Shown here: positions 52,401 through 62,759 of the stretch, piece after piece
Numbering within the stretch: the first letter of the stretch is position 1
How the letters are laid out: each line of letters starts with the position of its first letter
Assembly: GCA_000226015.1 (NCBI GenBank)
Contig: JH153147.1
Span: forward strand, 2,500-66,499
Length of the DNA: 64,000 nt
Reading direction: 5' to 3'
Source: Mnemiopsis leidyi
Lineage: Eukaryota > Ctenophora > Tentaculata > Lobata > Bolinopsidae
The notes under the pieces: generated by a model
Databases searched by the model: none
What the model saw: the letters and a program-made list of their open reading frames with translations, nothing else
Told to the model about the DNA's origin: nothing
Program-made: the position numbers and the translations under genes

Positions 52401-55400
52401 AAGGATGCGAGTAATTCTAAAAGTGAATTAACATAAATATTATTTCTCACGCATACGAGGCTAACTGGAACAAATTAAGATTGTTGGACAAAGACCAGCG
52501 GATTTCCCTCTCTTACATGAATTTCAATGAATTATTTCGATAGAATAATTCGAAAATTGGGGTAAGTCTTAACGCATCAGATGCCTGGCATCTTCAATCG
52601 ACGTTTCTTCAATCTGAGGTTAGTACTAAGTACGTCTTGTGACCACCAGTAACCTTAAAATCATGACCGCGAACATCATTACATGTTATTGATCTGTCTA
52701 AATTAGCGACCAGACCATCAGCTGCATCTTCTAAATTTATCCTCCAGTTTTATCTAAGAAGTGACTAGTTTTTACCAGTTTTTAATGAGTGATGCACCGG
52801 GTTGAGGCACGGACCTTCCCCGCTTATTTAATCAAGAAAAAACTATCCAGACTGTACACTAATGTTTTTTAGAGGCATGCAAAGTGCAAAGCACCGAACT
52901 AATAGTGATAATGATACAAAAACTATAATTGAATTTGGTTGCATTGAAGTCTATAGGTTCAATCGACTTTATCAGATCAAGAAATTAAACTATTATTGAA
53001 GTTGAAGCTTTGCCTACTAAGTGCCTTAACTTCTCCGGTAAACGTCAAAGCCTCAAATCCATGAATAGCACACTCCGGAGACTAAATCTATTCAAAAGTA
53101 GGTTTAGTCTGCACGCTTACCCTTAAAGTTGAATTTTAATGTTCGCCTGCTATAATTACTCTGTTTTACGTCAGGAGCTCAAGGCCTTCAAGTAAGCCTC
53201 CTGCCCCTTCAATGTAAATGAGCGATTATAAATTTACATAGTAATCAGTTCAATGAGGTAGTAAAAGCCGAATATCAAGTCAGATCCTATTCAAGGTAAG
53301 TGAGACCAACGCATGAGGGACAAGATTAGTGTGTGGATGGTGAATGAAGGAGTATAATGTAAATATAAGAACGAGCAGGAGTGAGATGGGTGATCAGATG
53401 TAGATGTAAACTGATGGGAGACTTATGATAAAACTGGACTGCTATACTCAATCGTGAACTGCTACTGAACTGCTAATGAATGATAAAACTGGACTGCTAT
53501 ACTCAATCGTAAACTGCTACTAAACTGCTAATGAATGGTTCCTCTTTCTACAACGCTAAGATGCAGATGACAATTGTATTACAAATAAACCCAATCCACA
53601 TCTTTGTGTAGGTCAACGTTTTGCAAATGAGAACTGAAGACAACAATAGATACAGCTAACTAGAAAAGTGATCTAAATTTTTCCGATTCAAGGGCAATGA
53701 GCGGCTATTAACGGCCAATTTATGGTCGCTCCTCCTCATTACCTGGCATAAATAGCAGAAAAACACTTTAAAGACACATGTAATTACGAACATTTTTCCG
53801 TCCTAGTTTTTAGATGTTATAATGGTACATCGGTCATACAGCTTTAAATCAGTAGAATATATTGCTTAAATATTGTTGGGTTAACTGTTACTATCCACAA
53901 CCATGTCGTGTGATTAGGTCAGAACACGGCCTGCTGTTGTTTAAGTTAGGATAACAGTAGAAATAAAGATTGTTTCAAGAAGTGCTTGGGCAGAAAGTAG
54001 TACAAATTAGAAATATGATGATATTGAAAGTTATCAACTTCATATATTACAACGATTTGAGTGCAAAATGTGACAACCAGCTGTTTAGGGTCAGATGAGG
54101 ATCATCAGTTGATTAGGATCATCAGTTGATAGTATATAACAGACGAATTTTCGGCCGGTAAACCCAAGAATTCTACTTGCCTCCGGCCAAGCATAATGGA
54201 AGCATCCCTGTGCTGTTGACACAAGATCACTCCTCGATACGCTTCCCAAGATGAGACTTAACGTAATTCAATATGAGTCCCACGAAGTCCAAGTATATGA
54301 TGAGTGTAGAAGATTAGCAGGGGGTTATGATATTTTGGTAGGTTGTAGTGAGAGACAAGAGAACGTGTGATTACAATGTGATGTAATATATTTAGGTGTT
54401 AACGAATTGAAAATTTGCGAGTAAGCAGGATTCATCTCTTCAAGTTAGCTTTAACAATCGGTGTTGAAATCGTGCTATTGTTTCGAATGTATTGAAAAGC
54501 CAACAAAGGTTACAACACCTTCACCACCAAGGCTACAAATCAGACAACTAAATGTTTTTTGTCACGTGCGCCATTAGTAAAACAAAAACTGGGAGCTGGG
54601 GCGTTCAATTTAGGATAAGTTTTTCGTCCAAGAAATTTGATAGCCTTGAATGTTAAGCTAAGATCATGTTAAGCTAAGATCATTGGTAAAATGCAGAGTT
54701 TTTTGACATGGTAAGCTATTTGATCAGTAAAGCCAATCTGAAACACTTTTTATTGAGCCCCTCAATTACCAAATGCAGCAGCCTAGTCCTTTGTTGCGCC
54801 GCATTTATTTGCAGTCAACAGTTGTATTAAAATTGTAGTAGCGTCTCAAAGAGTGACGCAAAATTACGAAACCGCGAAAATGCTGTTTTATGAAGATCCA
54901 AAGAGACGCCTGACTTAATTTTGGCGCGAAACTATGAACTGATGCGTTTGTCAAAGAAAAACTTTTCACCTACAAGCAAAATACCATAAAGCAAAATCTA
55001 ACATTAAAACAAGCTTCAAATGAAAGTCCTCTGAAGTGGACGTTTCGCCGCAACTAACAGTGGTATAACCGAACAACTTTCCCGACCTTATGTCCTGGTC
55101 ATTAGTTACGGAATATATTTAGTCTATACTAAACGTAACGCTTACCACTGTTCTAGACATGAGATTGCAGCAAGTTTTGCTGCGGGGCCGTTAGACCCGG
55201 GGTGGTGACCAGTAGGTAAGCAGTTCCCGATACTATTGGTATAGGACGTTCCTGGAGCTAGACTTGGAGATTATTGCAGTCAGCTGGTACTGGTGTGCTA
55301 TGAAACTCTTAAAAAGCTATTTAAACTTGATTACAAAACATACTGAAACAGCACAAGTCCGGACACTCAATTGTTGCCATCACAAAGCTTTTCATCTCAC

Positions 55401-57210
55401 GTAGAAACCGCATGAAAGCGACCAATAACACCGGTTTAATAAGTCAAACTGAAATTTGAACTTAAAGCGATGAGCGGACGTGATGGGCGGGTGTTCTCTC
55501 TAAAAACGGTAACAAACGAGGTCAGCTCAGAGCCTATCTTTTGAAGTTCTCATAATCATACAGCTGTTATATGAACAGCTCCGGTACGGTAGAGAGATCA
55601 AGAATATGATAGGTAATTTGTTTCTTATGTGTCACTTGGAATTCTGGAGGGGTTACCACGCGAAATTAGCTGACAGCTATTGTGCTATATAGGAATTCTT
55701 AATCTTAACGATACGAGTCATTGCACCTTGCTCAGTTGCTCGCTTCTGTGATGTAGAGATTCTCGGCCCCTGAAATGCCAAGAGAAGAGAATAGCACGCC
55801 ATAACTATTCTGCAGAGTATAATATCTTAACTCTGGTAATACTGTAATTCTTTCCGAATAATTCTGAAATCGGAAGTAGCATTTCCTCTCTGTGAATTCA
55901 TATTCTATCGAAAACTGACAATAACTTAACAGGTGTTCTTAGGGCGTTGGCGTACTCTGCAGATATTCTTATAAAAACTTTGCAATTATTCTGACTATAA
56001 CTTTGCAGATATTCTGACAATCACGTTCCAGGTATTCTCAGAAGATCAGTCTGGTGATATGACGTTTAGCGATTACCTGGACATGCTGAGTGTCATGAGC
56101 ATGCAAGCTCCTAAAGATCTAAAAGCTGCGTACGCTTTCAAGGTACATATTTCAATTATTTTGTGTTTGATCTCAAAAAAGATGTCTTCTGGTGTACAAA
56201 CACTTTGTGAGCAAAAACAAAATTGACGGAAAATGTTTATACAGCGTTTTTGTCGCGACTAGCCGGGTAATACTTATCGTTGACTCTGGCAATTTATTCA
56301 AAAGCTCTTCCCCATCGCAATACCCCGTCCTTCTCTGAAGTTACAGTGGAAATCACAGTTCCACAAGTCTTTGTTGTACTGAATTAGTTAGTTCCAAGTC
56401 TATTGAGGTAGTGTACTAGTGAACAGTACAGGCGTGACCACGGTCACAATTACAGAAACATCCATTCCAGCGTCAATAAATGTTTTAAATTGGGAATACT
56501 CCAAGTTCTATAATAGATATGATGATGCTTGTGATTTACAAGATGAACATTGGACAACCGAGTAATTTCATAATTAGTTGGGTACCAAAATATGGTTCCA
56601 CCTGCTACCTTTGAAATACAGCTGCTTAATGCTTATTTCATGAGCTATATTGTAACACACACAGAGAGTATGGCAAACTTAAGTTCCCTGGCCTGATCCC
56701 TGAACGACAAAATTTCCTAATTTTCACTACAACACATGCAATTGGGTACAACCATCTCTTGCTTTAAATTTACCATTGTAATCCCCTGCACCTCACAGAT
56801 TTACGACTTTAACGACGATGACGAGATTGACCGTACTGACCTAGATGAGCTGGTGAACAGAGTGACCGGTTTTAGAATGAAGACGGAGGACGTCGATGGG
56901 ATTGTAGATGAGATTCTTAAGGAATGTGACATGGACGAAAATGGGTAGGAGCATTTGGGCTTCGTTTTATCTTGCTGTGGTATAACTGTAGCTCCCTCCA
57001 TTCGGTTGTAGGAGGGTCGGGCTTTTGAATTTTTAGGTTTTTCCATATCGATAAAATCCCAGGAATTCATATTGATTTAACAGCTAGACTTAGAACATAT
57101 AAGATACCCTGACACTCTCATCTCCCTTCAGGACGTTGACGGCAGCTGAGTTCGAGGATATTCTCCACAAGAGTCCTGAGTTTTCCGCTAACTTTAATAT
57201 CGAAGTGTAG
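43405..57210 (+). CDS. Calcium- and integrin-binding (CIB) family EF-hand protein
   Basis: Five exons (43405-43505, 43726-43858, 56032-56142, 56799-56944, 57132-57210) give 189 residues, against 191 in CIB1. It begins MGNSESAL (Met-Gly, probable N-myristoylation site as in CIB proteins), then FFTRKEILHIYQR, YSPFKDRICRVFS and FSDYLDMLSVMS. Exon 4 has EF-hand 3 (DFNDDDEIDRTD, with Asp at the last position as in CIB1) and exons 4-5 have EF-hand 4 (DMDENGTLTAAE). CIB proteins bind calcium and partner with integrin tails, kinases or mechanotransduction channels; CIB1, 2, 3 or 4 is not resolved. Intron 2 is 12.2 kb and hosts two GPCR genes on the opposite strand. Exons 2 and 5 each have a duplicated end. 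Confidence 0.93.
43826..43937 (+). repeat. 56-bp diverged duplication of CIB exon 2 donor
   Basis: AGTACAGTCCTTTCAAAGAC (from 43827) recurs as AGTACAGTCTTTTTAAAGAC 56 bp later, followed by AGAATTTGTCGGGTAAGTTT and GGAATTTGTAGTGTACGTTT. The second copy has lost the frame but keeps a GT. Confidence 0.8.
44162..45627 (-). CDS. Rhodopsin-like GPCR, copy 1, nested in CIB intron 2
   Basis: Three exons on the minus strand: 45507-45627, 44759-45182, 44162-44606, giving 329 residues. Exon 1 holds a short N-terminus with NIS glycosylation site and the first half of TM1 (LIALTSLICTAGIFG); exon 2 continues with GN-S-I-V-L at TM1, LAVWDLLAV in TM2, TM3 ending in LYRAW where class A receptors have DRY, and TM4; exon 3 holds TM5 (AICLQFIPLIIILFL), TM6 and TM7 (VSLNSCSNFFIY in place of NPxxY). 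Atypical class A, ligand unknown. Shares intron position and sequence with the GPCR about 6 kb downstream on this map, so a tandem pair. An acceptor just upstream of the ATG suggests a 5' UTR exon. Confidence 0.78.
45632..49263. other. CIB intron 2: non-coding stretch between the two GPCR genes
   Basis: AT-rich. Small open frames at 46646-46867, 47143-47643 and 48416-48604 have no recognisable domain. It holds a perfect hairpin (46926-46997), a GGTATACACT triplicate at about 47546-47576 and four copies of TAGATGACCAATTT at about 48402-48455. Confidence 0.5.
46926..46997. repeat. Hairpin with ~32-bp arms
   Basis: GACTTTTATACGCTGGAATT and the following bases are answered by the reverse complement ending CCAGCGTATGAAAGTC, around a seven-base loop. 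No coding or terminator role is expected in this setting; probably a minimal MITE. Confidence 0.8.
49264..49590 (+). mobile_element. tRNA-derived SINE
   Basis: The 5' 75 bases form a tRNA-like head with pol III A box TGGTGTAGTGG and B box GGTTCAAATCC at normal spacing, but lacking a full acceptor stem, followed by a tRNA-unrelated body of about 220 bp and a short A-rich/TAAAAAAATATG tail. It lies in CIB intron 2 next to the GPCR copy 2 3' end. No clear target duplication was found. Confidence 0.78.
49925..51480 (-). CDS. Rhodopsin-like GPCR, copy 2, nested in CIB intron 2
   Basis: Four exons on the minus strand: 51366-51480, 50847-51129, 50548-50691, 49925-50393, giving 336 residues. ATG 51480 opens a short N-terminus with NFS glycosylation site and half of TM1. 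Exon 2 carries GN-S-I-V-L of TM1, TM2 (IALCDALASLLLYL), the TM3 Cys (AVCFVV) and AYRIW in place of DRY; exon 3 is TM4 and a Cys-bearing loop; exon 4 has TM5, TM6 and TM7 with SLNVCSNPLIY. The first intron is in exactly the same place as in copy 1; the second intron (after KKPKGQR) is absent from copy 1. Ligand unknown; probably a peptide or lineage-specific receptor. Confidence 0.82.
51481..56031. other. CIB intron 2: 4.5-kb stretch without recognised genes
   Basis: No frame above 71 codons and no domain. It contains a 55-bp tandem duplication (about 53425-53536, unit with AAACTGGACTGCTATACTC) and, just before CIB exon 3, repeated GCAGATATTCT strings at about 55958 and 56004 that resemble the exon 3 junction CCAGGTATTCT. 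Confidence 0.5.
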
Positions 57211-57290
57211 AAATTGTATCAGAACACATTCCCTGAATTCTCCGCTAACTTTAACATCTTAGAATAGATATTGTATCAGAACAAATTCCC
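57175..57290 (+). repeat. 57-bp duplication of CIB last exon end and 3' UTR
   Basis: CCGCTAACTTTAATATCGAA (57185) recurs as CCGCTAACTTTAACATCTTA (57242), including the surrounding GAGTTTT/GAATTCT and TTGTATCAGAACACATTCCCT. The second copy still reads PEFSANFNI to a stop in one frame but lies after the true stop. Confidence 0.88.
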
Positions 57291-58098
57291 TAAGCTCCCT
57301 AGTTAGTAGTTCCAGCTGATATTTCCAGTAGCTTCCACCTTCCACCTGACTTCAGCAGTCCTTTCAATTTTAATATCAGAAAGTTATTTATTTTACCTGT
57401 AAATATTAACCGTGAAATTTGTACAGTTTTTGGAAACAAGAATTTTGTCACCACTTTTTAAATCAGATTTCAGCCTGGCTTTTGTTTTCGAGGAACGGTT
57501 TTTGATAATTTTATTTTTACTTAGCTAACCTGAATGAGATTGTTTAAAAACCGCAAAATTTATTCAATTTAAATAAAAAAATATCGTAAGCTTGCCGTTG
57601 AATAGCTATATGACCAAACAAAATCAGCAAATCCCAGCTCATGTAGCACATTATTTGATATTTAGACGTATACAATTTGGTATACAATTGTATACAATCG
57701 TATACAATTGTATACAATTTTGGTATAGAATTTAATTGTTTTTCAACATTTTCAGGTTTATCTTTATTTAACTTACTAGTTTAGGTTCGACTACTTTAAA
57801 TGGTAACACGATATTTTCGTAGTTGTTAGATGTTTTAGAATTTTAAGATAAAGTATTGAGTAATGCAAACAGTTTATGCTAACTATGTATTGCAGTTATC
57901 ACTGGTTACAATCCTTGTCATGTTTTACTTTCTATCAACCATATATGTTATCATTGAAATTGCTGTTCAAACAGATCTCGATTGTAACTTCCTTATTCCT
58001 TTTATTTCACCTTGGCTCGAAACTTATTCATACTGATTTACCCTTCATTTTCAACTAACATTACCCCCCTCAGAAGAAAATGTAACAGTTGTCTATGA
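57291..58098. other. Spacer between CIB and FBXO21
   Basis: AT-rich, with a GTATACAATT microsatellite at 57667-57722. A CCCCCCTCAG acceptor-like site near 58072 may end a 5' UTR intron of FBXO21. Confidence 0.5.
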
Positions 58099-59742
58099 AT
58101 GCACCGGGACCTACCTCTCGAGCTTGTAGAGCAGATATTCCTCCGTCTACCACTCTCGGACTTGGTCCGCCTCACAACACTCTCCACCTTCTACCATGAC
58201 CTGATTCACCACTCTCACCTCCTCTGGACTCACCACCTCCAGAAGTCCGGTCTCCTGGGCCTCTCCTCCGACATTCAGAACAGTCCTAATAATCTGAACA
58301 AGTTCAAACGTCTGTATGGGTTTGTCAAGGAGTTAGAAGAGACATTGGAGACACTGTCACATGACCACCTTCACAGCACTATCATAGAGATCGATCTGGA
58401 GACGGATCAACTCCAGTCCTATCTGCAGGATCCAGAGAAGAGAGAGATCGCCTACAGACACCTTTCTAGTCTCCTCCACTCATCCAACAAGTTCACTAAC
58501 CTCACCCAAAAACTTTACGCTCGATATTTCCTAGTAGCTCAAACTCAGCTGGGTATCATTCAGGATCTAGCGAGTTGTTTGCGGTCCGGCAGTGTGTTTG
58601 AAGGAAGTTTGCTTGTATCTCGCTGGGTTGGAGCATCTCTGGGAGAGTCAAGTATTATCCACAACATCAAACCAACGGAGTGTATTCCAGTTCACGAAAC
58701 TATCGAGAGCATCGTCAACCAGTGCCGGGGTCTGATCGTACCTTCTGCTACGATAGAAGCCGTGCTGAGTGTCATAAACAGAGTTCTGTATCAGGACTTC
58801 GGGCTGAAGAAGAACGTCGACAACTACTACGATGTCGAGAATAACAGGGTCGACAGAGTGCTGTACAAGAAGACTGGTATCCCCATCACCATCGCTATTA
58901 TCTATCACGAGGTGGCATCCCGTCTAGGTCTCACGCTTAGCTTGGTGAACTTCCCCCGGCACTTTTTATTATCTTTTGAGAGCAGCACCGGGACGACCAT
59001 GTACATCGACTGTTTCAACGAGGGTAACATCTTGTCCCGGGGACAGTGTCTCGGACTGTGTCCCATCTCCATGATTGCAGATAAAGATTGCTACTTCGAG
59101 TCGACCGCCCCTGCTAATGTTCTGGAGCGGCTAATCAGGAACATGAACTTTGCTCAGGTGGTCCATGTTTCGTACAACCGAGCGTTCTTCGCTTTAAACC
59201 TTTACAAACTCTTGTCATATTTAGCTCCCAATGATTATGAGTCGGCGGTACACGCAATGAACTTCTCACTCGATCTTCGGATCAAGTGTAACTTCCTCCA
59301 GAAGTTCTCCTGTATTGAACCGGACGTTTGGTCCAAGTATTGCCGCAGAGTGTCCCAAGCTTCGGAGAGCCTCAAAAATCAGCTTCGCGTCAAACGGAGT
59401 AAACCGAGTCACATCAAGTTCAACATAGGTTCAGTCATGCTCCACAAGAGATACAACTACACCTGTGTTTTGTACGGCTGGGACGAGAGGTGCATGATGA
59501 ATGAGGAGTGGCAGGTGAGGATGGGTATTGCCAGCCTGGAGTTCCAGGGTAACCAACCCTACTACAGAGTCCTGGCTGATGATGACAGTGAGCGATATGT
59601 CGCCCAGGAGAACCTGTTGGGAACCAGGAGTGTGTTTATCAATCACGGAGACGTCGGGAAGTACTTCAGCCTGTACGACGGGGAGAGGTTTGTTCCTAAC
59701 TCAGCCTTGAAGAGTGTCTACACCTACTTGCAGAAGGATTGA
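58099..59742 (+). CDS. FBXO21: F-box protein FBXO21, single exon
   Basis: 547 residues in one exon (about 628 in human, many exons). F-box at residues 3-45 (LPLELVEQIFLRLPLSDLVR), binding SKP1 in an SCF ubiquitin ligase. A transglutaminase-like/SirB1 region follows at about 200-330 (KKTGIPITIAIIYHEVASRLGL, NFPRHFLLSF), then a C-terminal YccV/hemimethylated-DNA-binding-like domain at about 440-540 (FNIGSVMLHKRYNYTCVLYGWD, YYRVLADDDSERYVAQENL). This three-domain order is diagnostic of FBXO21. Base composition is more GC-rich than flanking DNA. An overlapping ATG at 58095 is out of frame. Confidence 0.94.
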   Translation: MHRDLPLELVEQIFLRLPLSDLVRLTTLSTFYHDLIHHSHLLWTHHLQKSGLLGLSSDIQNSPNNLNKFKRLYGFVKELEETLETLSHDHLHSTIIEIDLETDQLQSYLQDPEKREIAYRHLSSLLHSSNKFTNLTQKLYARYFLVAQTQLGIIQDLASCLRSGSVFEGSLLVSRWVGASLGESSIIHNIKPTECIPVHETIESIVNQCRGLIVPSATIEAVLSVINRVLYQDFGLKKNVDNYYDVENNRVDRVLYKKTGIPITIAIIYHEVASRLGLTLSLVNFPRHFLLSFESSTGTTMYIDCFNEGNILSRGQCLGLCPISMIADKDCYFESTAPANVLERLIRNMNFAQVVHVSYNRAFFALNLYKLLSYLAPNDYESAVHAMNFSLDLRIKCNFLQKFSCIEPDVWSKYCRRVSQASESLKNQLRVKRSKPSHIKFNIGSVMLHKRYNYTCVLYGWDERCMMNEEWQVRMGIASLEFQGNQPYYRVLADDDSERYVAQENLLGTRSVFINHGDVGKYFSLYDGERFVPNSALKSVYTYLQKD

Positions 59743-60922
59743 TGGAAAGGGCAGCCTCTCAGAGGTGGAGGTGTCTTTGTCGAGGTAGAATCCACGTCCG
59801 TGGTCTGAGCTCCGGGCTGATGGTTTTTGTATTGAAAGTTGAAAGTTGAGTTTTGTACAGTTCACTGAAGACAAATGAGATGAGAGGTGATTAAAGAATT
59901 ATTTTCAGTGCGAAATATTCGTAGTTTTTGTTTCTGGGGTCTGGACATGGTTGCTTATTGCTGATTAATAGTTGTTATTGGAACTTCCATGTGATACTTG
60001 TTTGCTTCTCGGTGATTTTAACTTTTTCTAATCATGCGTAGAACTCTTGAGCAACCTGATTATCAAGATAGACAATTTTCATTATTGTCAGGGGATTTGC
60101 GTTATTTTGTTGGTTGGCTTGACAGTTTACGTGGCCGAATATATTCTATCATCGAATGGGAGACATGGTCGTTCATAGTTAAATCGTTGCTGGGTAACAT
60201 GAAAGTTTGTCGTGATTTTTGTTTCAAAGCACTTAATCGAAATTTGTTAGGTTTTTGTCAGTTTTCAGCGACCCTGAAAGAAAACAGAAGAAATGCGACA
60301 AAACAAAACTGTTTTACAGTAAAAGAGATCTAGATGATCGGTTTTAACCATATTATTGAGAAGAAGTAAAATTATTTGATCTTCTAGTTAATTTTATCGT
60401 TACTGAATAACAATCAATTTTAAACCATACTTTAGTCCAATAATTCAAAGTCGGTTATTCAACAAAATTCATATCGTCAATAATATTAAGTGAACTTAAT
60501 TTAACACTGAATCGTTAAGCAATATGAGCGAAACTATTAAGTTTTCGATTTAATTTCCTCACATTTAATTTGTTAATAAAAACACAACTTCCCATAGGTA
60601 TGATTAATACAAGATGTCTATATTCTATCTGATTGAGGTTCTAAGTAAGTACTAAGTATTGATTTCCTTCAAATAGGGTTGTGTCTGTTCATGTAAAGAT
60701 TTAGCTTGTATTACTTCAATTTGTTCTTAAAAACCACCTCTAATCGCTGCGAATTGAATAACTGTAGCTATTAACTTGCTGTATGCAGAATGTGCAATGG
60801 ACTTGGCCAGACATCATTTTCCATTGAAAAAAACAAACTTTCATAGTTCAGATTAATCTGTGTTATAATACTTTTTGTATAAACAATAGTCACAAGAATG
60901 GTTACACACACTTAAATAACCA
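59743..60922. other. Intergenic spacer
   Basis: FBXO21 3' UTR followed by AT-rich sequence. A 99-codon frame at 60034-60333 shows no domain, splice context or neighbouring exon, and I do not call it. Confidence 0.45.
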
Positions 60923-62329
60923 TTAATTCCTAGTCGATTTCCACTTTTTCAGGCTCAATTTGTTTTTCAATCCCGCTTCTGGACTCGCAGCTTTTGTCTT
61001 TGTCTTTGTCTTAGTTGGTGTCTGCGAATCTTTCATTTCCTTTAACTCTTGTAGGTGTTGTAGTTTGATTCGCCTGGATAAAACCTTTATCTAACATCTC
61101 AGAATAAATATGAATCTTTCAACTGTATTTTAGCAATTTTTATGGACCATGGAGTTAGTGAGACGTCTAATTGTCCAATCAACTTCGTTTAAAGTGTTGA
61201 TACATTTAAAAACTCCTAATTAAGATCAAAAGGTTTCCGGAGTCCGGACTTCGGGATACTTTGATATTTGAATTGATTTTTGTCATGACGAAATCTTTAA
61301 ATCTGCGCACTTCAAGTAACAACTCCATGTACTTTAAGTACATAATTTTGCAAATCTCAAATCTTATTGTTGTACATTTACAAACGGTATAAGTTTTATT
61401 TGGGAAGATAGGCGGCAATGCGTGTCCCTTTATTTGAACAATCTATGTCTTTTTGCAATCAAATTTCAAATATTTTGTGTTATAAATAACCAAGTTCATT
61501 GTAAACGGGATCCCTGTCTTTACTTCATGAGGTTGTTATCTTCGTCAGACAAGATTTAAAATGTATCTATCCGAACAAAAGAAGTCCTACTACACTAAAT
61601 GTAACTCATCACTCTATGTAGCTGGTTTGAAAACGTCCTGCCTTTTTAGTCCTCTAACATCGCTGTTGGCCACATTGTATCTAACAAACAAAGGTAAATA
61701 GGTCCCACATATCCGGGGCCCATTTATCCGAAAAACAATATGCTTGTTGAGTTATATTAGCAAAACTTTAAAACAGCATCATGACACACCTTTAAACCTA
61801 TTATAGTCACACTTAATAAAACTAAATACTTACGATTGTGCTCTAAAGAAGTGTCTAAACTCTCTGAAGTTGATGAAACCGTTTTCGTCTTTGTCCAAGG
61901 AGGTAAAGAGATCTTCGATAGCCTCGAAACTTCCAATACCAAAATCTTGTAAAACTTTCTGGGTTGAATAGACGATCAATAGAGAACAGAAACTAGCATG
62001 AAGTTCCAGTGAAATAAATTATACGTTAGTCAGAAAAGAAACTGTCTAGTTGAACATACAGGTTGGGCCAAACATATCTTGTCCTATAATTTGCCTAATA
62101 GTTCAGGCTAGCTATAAGACCAAACAGAGGAAAAGATATTTCAGGCAGTGTAGTGGCAAGAATTGTACCCTTCGATGGATACCTGAAATTCTGCACGACT
62201 TAGTTGCTGGTCGTTGTTCATGTCCGAAGCAGCTATGACGTCATAAACCGCCCTGTTTAGCTTTTCCGGGTCTTCCAGCATCTCCTCCAGCATCTCGATC
62301 TTCTTCTCCAATGTTTTCATCTCCGAGAA
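60923..62329 (-). CDS. EF-hand protein, 3' exons
   Basis: Three exons on the minus strand: 62183-62329, 61834-61958, 60923-61073 (phases 0 then 2), ending at TAA 60923. The first visible exon encodes a charged helix (KTLEKKIEMLEEMLEDPEKL) and a degenerate EF-hand loop SDMNNDQQLSRAEF; the second a canonical EF-hand (DKDENGFINFRE) in LFTSLDKDENGFINF; the third a lysine-rich tail with KTKTKTKAASPE. Upstream exons were not recognised before the window end. A calcium-sensor role is inferred from the EF-hands; the specific orthologue is not known. Confidence 0.75.
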
Positions 62330-62465
62330 CTAGAGAAATAGGGATTCTTTGCCATCAAATCATAGATTGGAAGGAGCAAAAAACTAAAAGGATTTTAGAC
62401 TCTCCAATCCTTTCAAAACAATAATACTATGAATTATCCACTCCGCAAAACAACGCAGCACGTTA

Positions 62466-62755
62466 CCGATGACCATCAATCTGTTGCTCAATGTCAGCTC
62501 AAAACAAGAAACACAAAAGCGTGGCCCGAATCTGTCGCTCAATGTCAGCTCAAAATAATAAACGCAAAAGCATGGCCCGAATCTGTTGCTCAATGTCCGC
62601 TCAAAACAAGAAACACAAAAGCTTGGCCCGAATCTGTTGTGGACCCGTAATCAGTCGCTCAATGTCCGCTCAAAACAAGAAACACAAAAGCTTGGCCCGA
62701 ATCTGTCGCTCAATGTCCGCTCAAAACAAGAAACACAAAAGCTTGTCCCGGACTA
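62466..62755 (+). repeat. 51-bp x5 minisatellite
   Basis: Unit contains CTCAATGTCAGCTCAAAACA and AAGCTTGGCCCGAATCTG; five copies, one with an 18-bp insertion. Because 51 is divisible by 3, several frames stay open across it on both strands, but it lies just upstream of a minus-strand EF-hand exon and looks intronic. Confidence 0.92.
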
Positions 62756-62759
62756 GGTT

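Noticed and set aside
60034-60333. 99-codon frame after FBXO21
   Set aside because: No domain, no splice sites, AT-rich setting; likely chance.
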